DNA of 64,000 nucleotides from QVMG01 sp032073245 (GCA_032073245.1 DAMANX010000006.1:62001-126000); one strand, 5' to 3'. Shown: positions 1 to 7,777, counted from the first letter of the stretch. Notes: generated from the letters alone by a model not told the origin. Numbers and translations: made by a program.

Positions 1-149
1 GTAGTATCACCGATATTATATCCAAAACAAAATTGTTTATAATATTCTTCTAAAGTATCATTTGATTTAGGATTATTGTCATTACTGTCATCGCTACAAG
101 ATGCAATTATTAGTATTAGAATAAAAAGTGCAGCAAATTTTAGTTTCAT
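1..149 (-). CDS. lipoprotein, N-terminal part (cut by window edge)
   Basis: Reads leftward off the window; about 49 residues are visible. The start is a basic-hydrophobic signal peptide (MKLKFAALFILILIIASC) ending in a lipobox with Cys18, then an Asp/Asn/Ser-rich linker (CSDDSNDNNPKS). This is the usual form of a Bacteroidales surface or outer-membrane lipoprotein. It lies directly downstream of the phage repressor gene and in the same orientation, so it may be expressed in the lysogen as a cargo gene, for instance for superinfection exclusion. That role is inference only; the rest of the protein is not in the window. Confidence 0.6.
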   Translation of the reverse strand, partial: MKLKFAALFILILIIASCSDDSNDNNPKSNDTLEEYYKQFCFGYNIGDT

Positions 150-150
150 A

Positions 151-912
151 TTAGTATTTTATGCTTTTGGGGTTTTTTTGTACTACATTGTATAAAGCTC
201 TGATTTTGTCAAGATGTAATGGGAAATCAGAGTATTCCGGAGAATTATTTAAAGAATGACAAATTATGACTCCTGTATTAATATCAACATCTATAATTTC
301 TTTTATGAGAACTGAGGATTCAAAAACAATTACCCAGTAAGGGTACTGTTTAATTCTTAAACCATCCCTCCAATGATTTTTTTCTAATTTTCTTGCTAAC
401 ACTATATCACCTTCTTCAAAGCTATGTCGTTTTCCATCATCCATACTGTTGCCTTTTATCTCAAAGGCATAATATTCTCCTTGCACTATTTTTTCAAATT
501 CAAAATCTACTCTTCCCCAATTTTCCTTGTCAGGATCTAGGTGGTCTGATTCATTAGCAAATCTTCCATAGGCATTGAATGGAACCAAAGGCACATTCAT
601 TCTATAAAGACCGTTTTTAAGCTGGTAAAAATTAGTCCCATTTTTTTCAAGGATAAATTCACCAGAACTATTATCAATAAAAATATGAGAAACTTCATTA
701 ATCCCCTTTTTGAGCATTTCGCCTTCTCCAGTTAATAACCATCCAGTATTTAAATCCGGAAAACATAGAGATATTCTCTGTATCTTGTCAGGTTGTATAG
801 ATTTTCTAATATTATTTACATACCCATTTGATAAACCTACTGTACTTTCGAACTTACCTTGGCTTATACTTCTATATTTTAAATATTCTTTAAGTCTCTC
901 TTTTACAGTCAT
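151..912 (-). CDS. phage CI-like repressor, S24/LexA-type peptidase domain
   Basis: 253 residues. The first 45 or so form a helix-turn-helix of the kind seen in Bacteroidales phage repressors (ISQGKFESTVGLSNGYVNN). The C-terminal half is an S24 peptidase fold: the nucleophile is Ser156 in GNSMDD and the likely general base is Lys204 in LIKEI. The expected role is maintenance of lysogeny by repressing the rightward early promoter, with self-cleavage on DNA damage. It is divergent from the early genes and the gap between them holds palindromes and a consensus promoter. Length and domain order are normal for the family. Confidence 0.85.
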   Translation of the reverse strand: MTVKERLKEYLKYRSISQGKFESTVGLSNGYVNNIRKSIQPDKIQRISLCFPDLNTGWLLTGEGEMLKKGINEVSHIFIDNSSGEFILEKNGTNFYQLKNGLYRMNVPLVPFNAYGRFANESDHLDPDKENWGRVDFEFEKIVQGEYYAFEIKGNSMDDGKRHSFEEGDIVLARKLEKNHWRDGLRIKQYPYWVIVFESSVLIKEIIDVDINTGVIICHSLNNSPEYSDFPLHLDKIRALYNVVQKNPKSIKY

Positions 913-933
913 TTTACAAATATTAACTATTTA

Positions 934-952
934 TACAGAAAAACACTCTGTA
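934..952. promoter_or_regulatory. candidate operator, palindrome 1
   Basis: An inverted repeat with half-sites ACAGA and TCTGT around a 7-base centre, flanked by T and A. It lies between the repressor start and the early promoter. Probable repressor binding site, by position only. Confidence 0.4.
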
Positions 953-957
953 AAATA

Positions 958-988
958 TTTGTCAATACAGAACAATGCTCTATATTTG
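958..988 (+). promoter_or_regulatory. early rightward promoter
   Basis: A TTTG box at 958-961 and TATATTTG at 981-988, separated by 19 bases. This matches the Bacteroidales primary sigma consensus (TTTG, about 19-21 bases, TAnnTTTG). The -7 box is inside palindrome 2, so a bound repressor would block it. Confidence 0.65.
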
Positions 989-994
989 CATTGT
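972..994. promoter_or_regulatory. candidate operator, palindrome 2
   Basis: Perfect 7-base half-sites ACAATGC (972-978) and GCATTGT (988-994), spanning the -7 box of the early promoter. Likely main repressor operator. Confidence 0.5.
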
Positions 995-1069
995 TGATAC
1001 ATCACTAATGCAAAGTAACCAAATAAAAATTACTACTGCAATAGTCCAAACACATTAAAATTGAGATAT

Positions 1070-1288
1070 ATGAGCAAGTTAAATGAATTATTGGATGAAA
1101 GAAAAGCAGTAGAGCTTATGTCTGATCAGGAAGCTTGCTTTAAATATAATGTGGAGAATAAGAATGAAATACTAACTCTTATTGATGAAGAGATAGAAAG
1201 TTGTGAAGTTGTTGTTGAGCCAACTTTTGAAGATTTGGAAGAGAATAAATACTGGGATTCATTAATCTGGGAAAGTAGAATGTGGTAA
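1070..1288 (+). CDS. small acidic early protein, unknown function
   Basis: 72 residues starting MSKLNELLDERKAVEL; I chose the ATG at 1070 over an in-frame TTG at 1061. It is strongly acidic, rich in Glu, and predicted helical in the first half. It is the first gene behind the early promoter, and its stop overlaps the next start (TAATG), so the two are translationally coupled. No family recognised. Confidence 0.65.
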   Translation: MSKLNELLDERKAVELMSDQEACFKYNVENKNEILTLIDEEIESCEVVVEPTFEDLEENKYWDSLIWESRMW

Positions 1289-1491
1289 TGAAAAAGAGTA
1301 TAGACATATCGATGTTGCCAAGTGGTGTTATGCTTTGGACTATTCAAGATGTTGAGAAGGCTTTACAAATTAAAAAGTCGAAAATATATAACATGATCAA
1401 TGCTGGGAAAATCCGAACAGTAAAAATTGAAGGTGCAACCCGTTTTTTACCATCAGATGTGATGGAATATGTTCGCCAAAATATTTACTAG
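1288..1491 (+). CDS. excisionase-like helix-turn-helix protein
   Basis: 67 residues from the ATG at 1288. Residues 17-62 fit the HTH_17/excisionase type of winged helix: WTIQDVEKALQIKKSKIYNMI then a wing with RTVKIEGATRFLPSDV. Proteins of this kind bind att-site or operator DNA (Xis, Cox, AlpA types). Its position just behind the early promoter suits an excisionase or a small regulator; the integrase is 54 kb away at the other end of the prophage. The sequence cannot tell these two roles apart. Confidence 0.7.
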   Translation: MKKSIDISMLPSGVMLWTIQDVEKALQIKKSKIYNMINAGKIRTVKIEGATRFLPSDVMEYVRQNIY

Positions 1492-1828
1492 GGTCAGCTA
1501 TAAGGGCTAACCGGTTCGAATCCGGATGACTTACTATTCTGTTAGTTCTTTGACATATTGTATTCCTTAGATAAGCCGATGAATGGATAACAACACGGGC
1601 AAGTCTTAAAGTTACCGGAAAGAGGATACCGGGAGGATGAAAGAAGCCGCACATATAAACCTGAATAGTCAGTTAGGTATGTAAATAGATATTGCGATGA
1701 TCCTAAATGGGGAGCGAAAGATTAAACGAATAATAGGATACTTTTTGTATTCATCTATTATATAACCCCGATCCGTCTCGATTCGGACATAGAAACAGTA
1801 GAATGTTATCGGGGCACAATGCGTATAA
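1492..1828 (+). other. long untranslated structured leader
   Basis: About 340 bases with no convincing coding frame. It contains a tRNA T-arm-like hairpin (CCGG TTCGAAT CCGG, 1511-1525) closed by GTCA/TGAC, a boxA-like sequence at 1545-1560, a CCGG/CCGG hairpin near 1617-1635, and a long-range stem CCCCGAT...ATCGGGG around 1764-1814 that encloses a small CCG/CGG hairpin. This density of complementary segments suggests a functional RNA leader for the early operon. Confidence 0.45.
1545..1560 (+). promoter_or_regulatory. boxA-like antitermination sequence
   Basis: GTTCTTTGACATATTG. The core TTCTTTGACA resembles bacterial rRNA boxA (E. coli TGCTCTTTAACA), and, as I recall, very similar text occurs in Bacteroidetes rRNA leaders and spacers. 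Here it would lie in the early transcript, ahead of at least one hairpin with a T-run. The antitermination role is inferred. Confidence 0.4.
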
Positions 1829-2014
1829 ATGGTACTACTTGATGTTCATAACGTGTTCCATTCACTTCGTCATAAAGAGTTGGCTACTGTATGGTTAAAC
1901 CTTGAACTGCGCGAAATCAAACGTCGTGAGGCTTTCATTCATAATAGTATTTTAAGTATAAAAAGCAGCCGGGTGAAAGTCCCGGCATCTTTTAAATATC
2001 AATCTAAATTCTAA
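1829..2014 (+). CDS. doubtful small basic protein
   Basis: An open frame of 61 residues (MVLLDVHNVFHSLRHKEL...) with basic character. Against coding: its 3' third is occupied by a strong GC-rich hairpin at 1968-1986, and its start lies in the structured leader. For coding: there is a plausible helical segment (VWLNLELREIKRREAFI) and the spacing to the next gene is short. I do not recognise a family. Confidence 0.3.
   Translation: MVLLDVHNVFHSLRHKELATVWLNLELREIKRREAFIHNSILSIKSSRVKVPASFKYQSKF
1968..1993 (+). terminator. hairpin with short T-run (attenuator-like)
   Basis: GCCGGG / CCCGGC stem with loop TGAAAGT, followed by ATCTTTT. It lies between the boxA-like element and the HTH genes, so it would stop early transcripts unless antitermination acts. 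Confidence 0.5.
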
Positions 2015-2019
2015 ATAAA

Positions 2020-2241
2020 ATGGAAGAAAGAATTTTTGAAGAACTAGTCCCATCAGAAGAAAGAGTTGCAGTAAAGTATGCTCAGGGTGGAACGCAACGT
2101 TCGGTTGCTAAAGAACTGGGTTTATCCAGTGGTACAGTTGCTAATCATATGAGATTTATTTGGCTAAAACTTGGTGTGAAAAACCAGATGGAACTGAGAA
2201 ATCTTTATGATGAACGGATGAAATTAAGACAGTCTGTATAA
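2020..2241 (+). CDS. LuxR/GerE-type helix-turn-helix protein
   Basis: 73 residues, almost entirely one LuxR-type HTH: PSEERVAVKYAQGGTQRSVAKELGLSS then GTVANHMRFIWLKLGV. The family binds DNA through a four-helix domain; here there is no receiver or ligand domain, so it is a stand-alone DNA-binding unit. The next gene encodes a divergent relative, so this is an ancient tandem duplication. Likely a phage early regulator. Confidence 0.7.
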   Translation: MEERIFEELVPSEERVAVKYAQGGTQRSVAKELGLSSGTVANHMRFIWLKLGVKNQMELRNLYDERMKLRQSV

Positions 2242-2261
2242 ACCTTCCTGAAAGCATTACA

Positions 2262-2639
2262 ATGGAAAGGTTACTACCTGAATTATCCATCTCTGAAGAG
2301 CGTGTCGCCAGGCATTTTGCTTCAGGATTAGAGAAAAAAGAAATTGCAGTCTTATTCTATAGAGCGATCAGTACTATAAATAACCAATTACAGGCTGTAT
2401 TCTTGAAATTAGATGTAAGAAATGGCAGAGAACTAGCCATAGTTATAGCTGAACGAATGACAAATAAAGAGATTAAAAAGACAATAACTGCACTTTCAAT
2501 CTTATGTATGTTTTCCATTCATGGTTTATGTGAAAATCAGCGTCGACCAGGTAATTCTCGTTCAGCTCGAACTAATACAATTGCTAGAGTAAGAATTAGG
2601 GGTAGGAGTGAAGATATTTACTACCCATTAGATATATAA
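2262..2639 (+). CDS. second LuxR-type HTH protein with C-terminal extension
   Basis: 125 residues. The first 65 align in pattern with the preceding gene (SISEERVARHFASGLEKKEIAV, then STINNQLQAVFLKLDVRNG), so the pair is a tandem duplication. The remaining part has a hydrophobic stretch (ITALSILCMFSIHG, about residues 76-89) followed by an Arg-rich tail (CENQRRPGNSRSARTNTIARVRIRGR). The tail is unlike a LuxR protein and its function is unknown. Confidence 0.55.
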   Translation: MERLLPELSISEERVARHFASGLEKKEIAVLFYRAISTINNQLQAVFLKLDVRNGRELAIVIAERMTNKEIKKTITALSILCMFSIHGLCENQRRPGNSRSARTNTIARVRIRGRSEDIYYPLDI

Positions 2640-2644
2640 GCAAT

Positions 2645-2848
2645 ATGAAACTATTAATATATGGCATACTAATGATTATTTTCTTTTTGCTTCATTTATC
2701 TGAACCTATTTCGCATGAGTATTTAAAAGCAGCTTACATATTGAAGGCTGCTTTTCTCGTTTTAGCGTGTGTTTTTGGAACGCTGTTTTCACTGAATTTT
2801 AATAAACGAAATATAAATAAAAAATCATGGAAAGATCTGAATCAATAA
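2645..2848 (+). CDS. small membrane protein, two TM segments
   Basis: 67 residues with two hydrophobic helices (about 3-18 and 30-50) and a basic, Asn/Lys-rich C-terminus. Its 3' end overlaps the ERF gene by 22 bases in another frame. No family recognised; inner-membrane location expected. Confidence 0.5.
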   Translation: MKLLIYGILMIIFFLLHLSEPISHEYLKAAYILKAAFLVLACVFGTLFSLNFNKRNINKKSWKDLNQ

Positions 2849-3459
2849 AAGAGATTGCCACTGCGTTATGTGACTTTCAAAGTCGGGTGGGCAAAATAAA
2901 GAAAGAAGCAAATAACCCTTTCTTCAAATCAAAATACGCTTCTCTATCTAGTATTTTGGATGTTATACAAGAACCATTAACAGAGTGTGGTTTGTCTGTA
3001 ATGCAATTACCAACTGGAGAAAATGAATTACAAACAATCGTGATGCATAGATCCGGTGAATATATTTCAAGTACTTATGTTATGCGTCCTACTAAACCAA
3101 CTCCACAGGAAATAGGATCGTGTATAACTTACCAAAGAAGGTATGCTCTTGGTGCTGCTCTAAGTCTGAATATAGATGAAGATGATGATGGAAATAAAGC
3201 ATCTGGCAATGATTCTAAGAAGAAAAAAGACGAGCCAAATATTAAAGAAATGATTGATAAAAGAAAGATTTCTTTATCAGAAGAGATGAAGAAACCAACC
3301 TTTATGTCTAGACTTTATAAGAATGAAAAAACCTCTAAAGAAAAAGGTGAAACTTTCATGCTTCGTGAACTTATGGAGCAATACTATTCATTTACAGAAC
3401 CCGAATATAATTTGCTTTTGGATGCCTATTCAACTTATAAAACAGCTAATAATTTATGA
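2827..3459 (+). CDS. ERF-family single-strand annealing protein
   Basis: 210 residues. The N-terminal 125 residues carry the ERF pattern: ESIKEIATALCDFQSRVGKIKK, NPFFKSKYASLSSILDVIQEPL, then a Tyr/Thr-rich block ending SCITYQRRYALGAALSL and an acidic DEDDDG. ERF proteins anneal complementary single strands in phage recombination. The C-terminal part is charged and variable. It begins a recombination cassette with the next genes (NinB-like, SSB-like, RusA); its stop overlaps the next start (ATGA). Confidence 0.9.
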   Translation: MERSESIKEIATALCDFQSRVGKIKKEANNPFFKSKYASLSSILDVIQEPLTECGLSVMQLPTGENELQTIVMHRSGEYISSTYVMRPTKPTPQEIGSCITYQRRYALGAALSLNIDEDDDGNKASGNDSKKKKDEPNIKEMIDKRKISLSEEMKKPTFMSRLYKNEKTSKEKGETFMLRELMEQYYSFTEPEYNLLLDAYSTYKTANNL

Positions 3460-3893
3460 TATATAATCTATCCTCAAATTTCGATCAACAACAATTTAAA
3501 TCGCGTTGCAATGCCCTATATAGACAAGGCAAGACGGTTGAGTTGAAAGAAAAGCGGCATAAACGTACTCTTTCACAGAATAGTTACTTGCATTTGCTTC
3601 TTTCATTTTTCGCTATCGAAACCGGTAATAAAACTGAGTTTGTAAAGAGAGAATACTTCAAAAAGCTATGTAATTCTGAATTGTTCGCCATAAGTATAGA
3701 TGATCCTTATCTGGGTAGAACAACAGACTTCAAAAGTAGTGCAGACCTAAATACTGAAGAAATGTCTACTGCAATTGAAAGATTCCGTAATTGGTCTAGT
3801 GAAGTCGCTGGTATTTATTTACCTGAACCTAATGAAGAAGATGCGATTAATCACATTCATAACGAAATAGAAAAAAACAAAAGATTTATATGA
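3456..3893 (+). CDS. NinB-like recombination mediator
   Basis: 145 residues. A basic N-terminus precedes KRTLSQNSYLHLLLSFFA, which resembles the SxxQNxxxHxxL signature of NinB/Orf proteins, followed by a helical region with EFVKREYFKKLCNSELF. NinB binds single-stranded DNA and helps load the phage annealase. The context, overlapping ERF upstream and the SSB-like gene downstream by 4 bases each, supports this. The family link rests on motif memory, so I am moderately sure. Confidence 0.6.
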   Translation: MIYNLSSNFDQQQFKSRCNALYRQGKTVELKEKRHKRTLSQNSYLHLLLSFFAIETGNKTEFVKREYFKKLCNSELFAISIDDPYLGRTTDFKSSADLNTEEMSTAIERFRNWSSEVAGIYLPEPNEEDAINHIHNEIEKNKRFI

Positions 3894-4180
3894 TAAGAGT
3901 TTCGATATGTTTATCTGACCTTCCAAAGGATAAGATAACAACAGCAAGCAACAATAAAAAGTACCTGGAATTAATTGTTGATGAAAGACGGGAACCGGAT
4001 CAATACGGTAATACACATTATGTCTATGTTTCTCAATCCAAAGAGGAAAGGGAGGCTAAGACGGGAAAATTGTATGTTGGTAATGGGAAAGAGCATAAGT
4101 TTACAAATTCCCCCAAACCTCCAGCAGAAGAACCACAACATATTAAGGGTAAGGATGAACCTGATGATTTGCCATTTTGA
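3890..4180 (+). CDS. SSB-like protein with acidic DDLPF tail
   Basis: 96 residues. The body contains IRVSICLSDLPKDKI and a beta-rich stretch KKYLELIVDERREPDQYGNTHYVYVS; the last residues are DEPDDLPF. Acidic tails ending in PF are the protein-docking tip of bacterial single-stranded DNA-binding proteins. I infer a compact phage SSB or a protein that uses the same docking sites. The start overlaps the previous stop. Confidence 0.6.
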   Translation: MIRVSICLSDLPKDKITTASNNKKYLELIVDERREPDQYGNTHYVYVSQSKEEREAKTGKLYVGNGKEHKFTNSPKPPAEEPQHIKGKDEPDDLPF

Positions 4181-4203
4181 TATGAGAGAAAAAGTTGAAG
4201 TAA

Positions 4204-4368
4204 ATAAAAAAGGACTTATCCCGGGATATAGAAAGATTAGAAGAAGTAAAACTTATTGAAGCAAGCCGGGATAAAAGTAAGGTTAAAAAGGTTCCCATAC
4301 TTAACGGATATGTTGAAACAAATAATCCAGAATATTGGAAAGAAAAAGTTAGATCAAAAACATCATAG
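4204..4368 (+). CDS. small frame without a normal start codon
   Basis: An open frame of 54 codons reading IKKDLSRDIERLEEVKLIEAS then a basic part and VPILNGYVETNNPEYWKEKV. The composition is protein-like (an amphipathic helix, then aromatic residues) and it ends 6 bases before the RusA start, but no ATG, GTG or TTG lies in frame after the upstream stop at 4201. It may use a rare start or be a decayed gene; an overlapping 25-codon frame (4182-4259) supplies an ATG in the wrong phase. Confidence 0.3.
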   Translation: MKKDLSRDIERLEEVKLIEASRDKSKVKKVPILNGYVETNNPEYWKEKVRSKTS

Positions 4369-4373
4369 TTTTT

Positions 4374-4727
4374 ATGAAGCAAGTTATCGTGGGGAATACC
4401 CCAAGCAAAAGCAATAGTTACAAGGTAGTCACGATAAAAGGGCATGGATCTTTGGCTAAAACAAAAGCATTAAAGGCCTATGAGGATAAGTTCTATATCC
4501 AATGTAATCACTACAGAAATGCGAATATTAAAGGCTACATAGAGTTTTATATTGATGTCTATTATCCTTCTGAAAGGAGCGATCTTGACAACTCATTAAA
4601 GATTGTTTTGGATTGTTTGCAGAAATGTAATGCTATTCAAAATGATAATAAGGTTGTCAAAATTGTCGCTCAAAAGTTTCTCGACAAGAATAATCCCCGG
4701 ATTGAATTTGAAATAATCAAAGTATGA
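4374..4727 (+). CDS. rusA: RusA-type Holliday junction resolvase
   Basis: 117 residues, the normal size for RusA. The signature is SERSDLDNSLKIVLDCLQ with Asp70, Asp72 and Asp80, and a further Asp91 in the QNDNKV turn; these are the metal-binding acidic residues of the family. RusA cuts four-way junctions made by recombination. It closes the ERF/NinB/SSB cassette and overlaps the following gene by 4 bases. Confidence 0.9.
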   Translation: MKQVIVGNTPSKSNSYKVVTIKGHGSLAKTKALKAYEDKFYIQCNHYRNANIKGYIEFYIDVYYPSERSDLDNSLKIVLDCLQKCNAIQNDNKVVKIVAQKFLDKNNPRIEFEIIKV

Positions 4728-4903
4728 AAAATGCCTCAAAGAACAAAATACCTCCATGCTGTGATTATTGCCTGAATTTTGGTGAAGTATCAAACTACAT
4801 GGCATTTTGTTCTGAGCATGGTTCAAAGTTTCCTGAAGGTTATAGGAGATGTAAAAGGGGATTTCATTTAGACCTTAAAAGATATAACAATACAATCAAT
4901 TAA
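4724..4903 (+). CDS. small Cys-rich protein, likely zinc-binding
   Basis: 59 residues. Cysteines are arranged CCDYC, then C, then C (FCSEHG...RRCKRGFH) with nearby His, which looks like a small zinc ribbon. It overlaps the RusA stop (ATGA). No family recognised. Confidence 0.55.
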   Translation: MKNASKNKIPPCCDYCLNFGEVSNYMAFCSEHGSKFPEGYRRCKRGFHLDLKRYNNTIN

Positions 4904-5018
4904 AATATTCCCCATGAAACGAATTAGAGATATCCCATCAACGTCTATGAGATGATTTATGGTGTCAGATTTTGATATGTAAGTATTTTAGTAGTGGGTC
5001 AAAGTGTAGATAATTAAT

Positions 5019-5960
5019 ATGAAAAAGTCTGAAAAAAAAACGTTAGAGTATTTTATACCTATTAGCCGTAAGCTATTTGAACACCGCCTTTGGTGTGAAG
5101 AGCGAGAGTTTTCGAGGTTCGAGGCTTGGATTTACCTTTTAAAGGAAGCAAGATTTGAGGACATGAAGTTATATGATGGCAATAAGGTTATAACAATACA
5201 AAGAGGGCAAGTTTATGCATCAATACGTTTCCTTTCAAAAGCTTTCGGATGGTCTACAAAAAAACTCCTTAATTTCATTGATTTGCTTATTACTGACAAT
5301 ATGATTACAAAAGAAACAGTAAAAGAAACAGGTCAAACACTTATAACTATCTGTAATTATGACAGATACAATACATTGGACTTAAAAAGGGAAACACCAA
5401 AGGAAACGATATGGAAACAGCAAGGAAACAGTAAGGAAACAAAATATAATAAAGATATAAACAAAGAAAATAAAGATAAAGATATAATACCCCCTATAAT
5501 CCCCCAAGTGGGAGTTGAAGAAAAAAATTGGAGGGATGATTTTCAAATTTATATTCTTGATTTGGATTCCCAATACAATGCGATTATTTCAGATGGTGAT
5601 TTTATTGCTGAAAGGCAGAAGTATTTTCCTCATGTGAATATTCAACTTTCCATAGAGAAGGCATATAAAGACTTTTGGAGTACCGAAAGAGGGTGGCAGA
5701 ATAAGAAGAAATCTAAAACGGTAAATATAGACTGGAAGGCGACATTTAGAAATTCATTGAATGAAAGGTATAATCACGTTTATCTCAACAAAAATGAGAT
5801 AGCTACAACTACTGACCATGGTACAGGAGTATGGGTTGAAAATGGAAAAAAATATTATGGGTCGAAGTCGGCTCCAAACGAAATACCCATGAATGCACCC
5901 CGGCGAACGGAAGCGAATAGTGTTTATTATCCACATCAAAATAAATGGATGGTTGAATAA
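5019..5960 (+). CDS. replication initiator with winged-helix N-terminus
   Basis: 313 residues. Residues 10-115 are typical of phage O/DnaD-like replication proteins: an ISRKLFEHRLWCEEREFSRF start, AWIYLLKEARFE, then RGQVYASIRFLSKAFGWSTKK and a wing ending ITICNYDRYN. A low-complexity Lys/Thr/Asn linker (about 120-155) is encoded by the repeat cluster described separately as a probable origin. The C-terminal part (about 165-313) would contact the helicase. It is followed with a TAATG overlap by the primase-helicase. Confidence 0.8.
   Translation: MKKSEKKTLEYFIPISRKLFEHRLWCEEREFSRFEAWIYLLKEARFEDMKLYDGNKVITIQRGQVYASIRFLSKAFGWSTKKLLNFIDLLITDNMITKETVKETGQTLITICNYDRYNTLDLKRETPKETIWKQQGNSKETKYNKDINKENKDKDIIPPIIPQVGVEEKNWRDDFQIYILDLDSQYNAIISDGDFIAERQKYFPHVNIQLSIEKAYKDFWSTERGWQNKKKSKTVNIDWKATFRNSLNERYNHVYLNKNEIATTTDHGTGVWVENGKKYYGSKSAPNEIPMNAPRRTEANSVYYPHQNKWMVE
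5390..5495 (+). other. probable phage replication origin: five phased GGAAAC repeats and AT-rich tract
   Basis: GGAAAC occurs at 5390, 5402, 5413, 5424 and 5435, so the spacing is 12, 11, 11 and 11 bases, close to one helical turn. The repeats fall in different reading frames, so they are not a by-product of a protein repeat. An A+T-rich tract (5441-5490) follows directly and would serve as the unwinding element. This arrangement inside the initiator gene is like the lambda origin inside gene O. Confidence 0.6.
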
Positions 5961-7777
5961 TGGGAACAATTAAACTTAAATCATGGTCTGAAATTGGGGT
6001 ATCAGTCAATAGGACATCAGGCAAGCTAAAAGTAATTTGTCCTGAATGTCAACAAAGGCGCTCCAATAAACGTGATAAATCGCTCTCAATTAACTTCGAA
6101 AAAGGTGTTGGACATTGTCACTATTGTGACAGTTCCTATGTCCTGATAACTGAAAACAATTACATGAGAGAATTGAAGATCAACAAAGAATATGCTCGTC
6201 CAGTTTGGAAGAATGAAACAGACCTTTCGGAAAAAGTAGTTCAGTATTTTGAATCCCGAGGTATCCATCAATCTGTGATCAGGCAAATGAAGATAACAGA
6301 AGGAATGGAATTCATGCCTCAGGATGGTCAGGAAATGAACACTATTCAGTTTAATTACTTTCTGGGTGATGAATTAGTAAATATCAAATACCGAACCGGT
6401 AATAAGCATTTCAAAATGGTTTCCGGAGCAGAATTGATCCCATATAATATCAATTCAATCAGAGACCAGAAAGAGTGTATTATCACAGAAGGTGAATTTG
6501 ATTGTCTTGTTTTTATTGCATCAGGATTTTTCAATACCATCAGTGTACCGGCAGGAGCAAGTAGCAATACGGATTATCTAGATGCTTATTGGGATGATTA
6601 CTTTGAGGATAAGGAGACTGTTTATATTGCAACTGATACAGATGAGAAGGGTCTTATTCTACGAAATGAATTGGTAAGACGTTTTGGAGCTGAACGATGT
6701 AAAATTATAACCTATGGTGAAGACTGCAAAGATGCAAATGAATTGCTGATAAAGCGCAATTCTTTCGCTATACAGGAGTGTGTGAAAAATGCTCAAGAGA
6801 TAAAAGTTGATGGAGTATTCACAGTAACCGATTTTGAGGATGAACTTGATTTTCTTTATGACAATGGACTAAAACGAGGATTTACCATAGGTTTAGAAAA
6901 CTTTGATAAGTATTGTAGCTTTGAAACTAAACGTATCTGTCTGTTAACGGGTATTCCCGGACACGGTAAAAGTGAATTCCTAGATGAAATAGTAGAGCGT
7001 TTAAATATACTTTACGGATGGAGAACAGCCTTTTTCTCTCCTGAAAACTTTCCCTTAAAATATCATGCTTCAAAATTGGTAAGTAAGTTAACAGGTAAGA
7101 AGTTTGAGTCAAAATCGTTGCCTCTGAATGAGTATAGGCAAGTCAAAGAATATATGGATAATAACTTTTACTTCATCTTTCCAAAGGAGGGGTTTTCGGT
7201 TGATACAATACTTGATAAAGCTCAATACCTCATAAGGCGTAAAGGAATTAAATCATTGGTAATAGATCCCTGGAATAGGTTGGAACATCAAATGCCTTCC
7301 GGCATGAGTGAAACTAACTATATCAGTCAAACTCTTGATCGTTTTTCAAATTTTGCACAGAAGAATGATGTGATCATATTTCTTGTTGCGCATCCTCGAA
7401 AGATGAATAAAAATACAGTTGGTCAATTTGAAATTCCGACTCTTTACGATATCAACGGTTCCGCGAATTTTTACAATAAGGTCGATTATGGAATTACAGT
7501 TTATCGTGACAAGCAAAATGAAACTACCTGTATTTATGTTCAGAAGGTAAAGTTTAGGCATTTAGGGGAAACCGGAAAAGCGACATTTAAATACAATCTG
7601 AACAATGGCAGATATGTTCCATGTGAAGAAGGCCAGAATCCTGATTGGGATAATAGCAATCATATCGTAACACGGCTGAAAAAACAGATTCAAGAATCGG
7701 AAAATATTATGCTTTTTGATCCGATTAAGCCCAATGAAGATTTCTTTTCAACCTATGAAGGAGATATGCCTTTTTAG
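5960..7777 (+). CDS. bifunctional primase-helicase (T7 gp4 type)
   Basis: 605 residues. Zinc-binding cysteines Cys27, Cys30, Cys53 and Cys56 are followed by a TOPRIM primase (Glu177 in TEGEFD; DTD at 226-228) and a DnaB-type helicase with Walker A GIPGHGKS (331-338), a Walker B region at LVIDPWNRL and a later HPRKM. Length and domain order match the T7 gp4 type. It makes primers and unwinds DNA at the phage fork. The start overlaps the initiator stop. Confidence 0.92.
   Translation: MGTIKLKSWSEIGVSVNRTSGKLKVICPECQQRRSNKRDKSLSINFEKGVGHCHYCDSSYVLITENNYMRELKINKEYARPVWKNETDLSEKVVQYFESRGIHQSVIRQMKITEGMEFMPQDGQEMNTIQFNYFLGDELVNIKYRTGNKHFKMVSGAELIPYNINSIRDQKECIITEGEFDCLVFIASGFFNTISVPAGASSNTDYLDAYWDDYFEDKETVYIATDTDEKGLILRNELVRRFGAERCKIITYGEDCKDANELLIKRNSFAIQECVKNAQEIKVDGVFTVTDFEDELDFLYDNGLKRGFTIGLENFDKYCSFETKRICLLTGIPGHGKSEFLDEIVERLNILYGWRTAFFSPENFPLKYHASKLVSKLTGKKFESKSLPLNEYRQVKEYMDNNFYFIFPKEGFSVDTILDKAQYLIRRKGIKSLVIDPWNRLEHQMPSGMSETNYISQTLDRFSNFAQKNDVIIFLVAHPRKMNKNTVGQFEIPTLYDINGSANFYNKVDYGITVYRDKQNETTCIYVQKVKFRHLGETGKATFKYNLNNGRYVPCEEGQNPDWDNSNHIVTRLKKQIQESENIMLFDPIKPNEDFFSTYEGDMPF

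Noticed and set aside
1491..1535. A full tRNA gene
   Set aside because: There is a T-arm-like hairpin, but no D arm or anticodon arm can be formed upstream.
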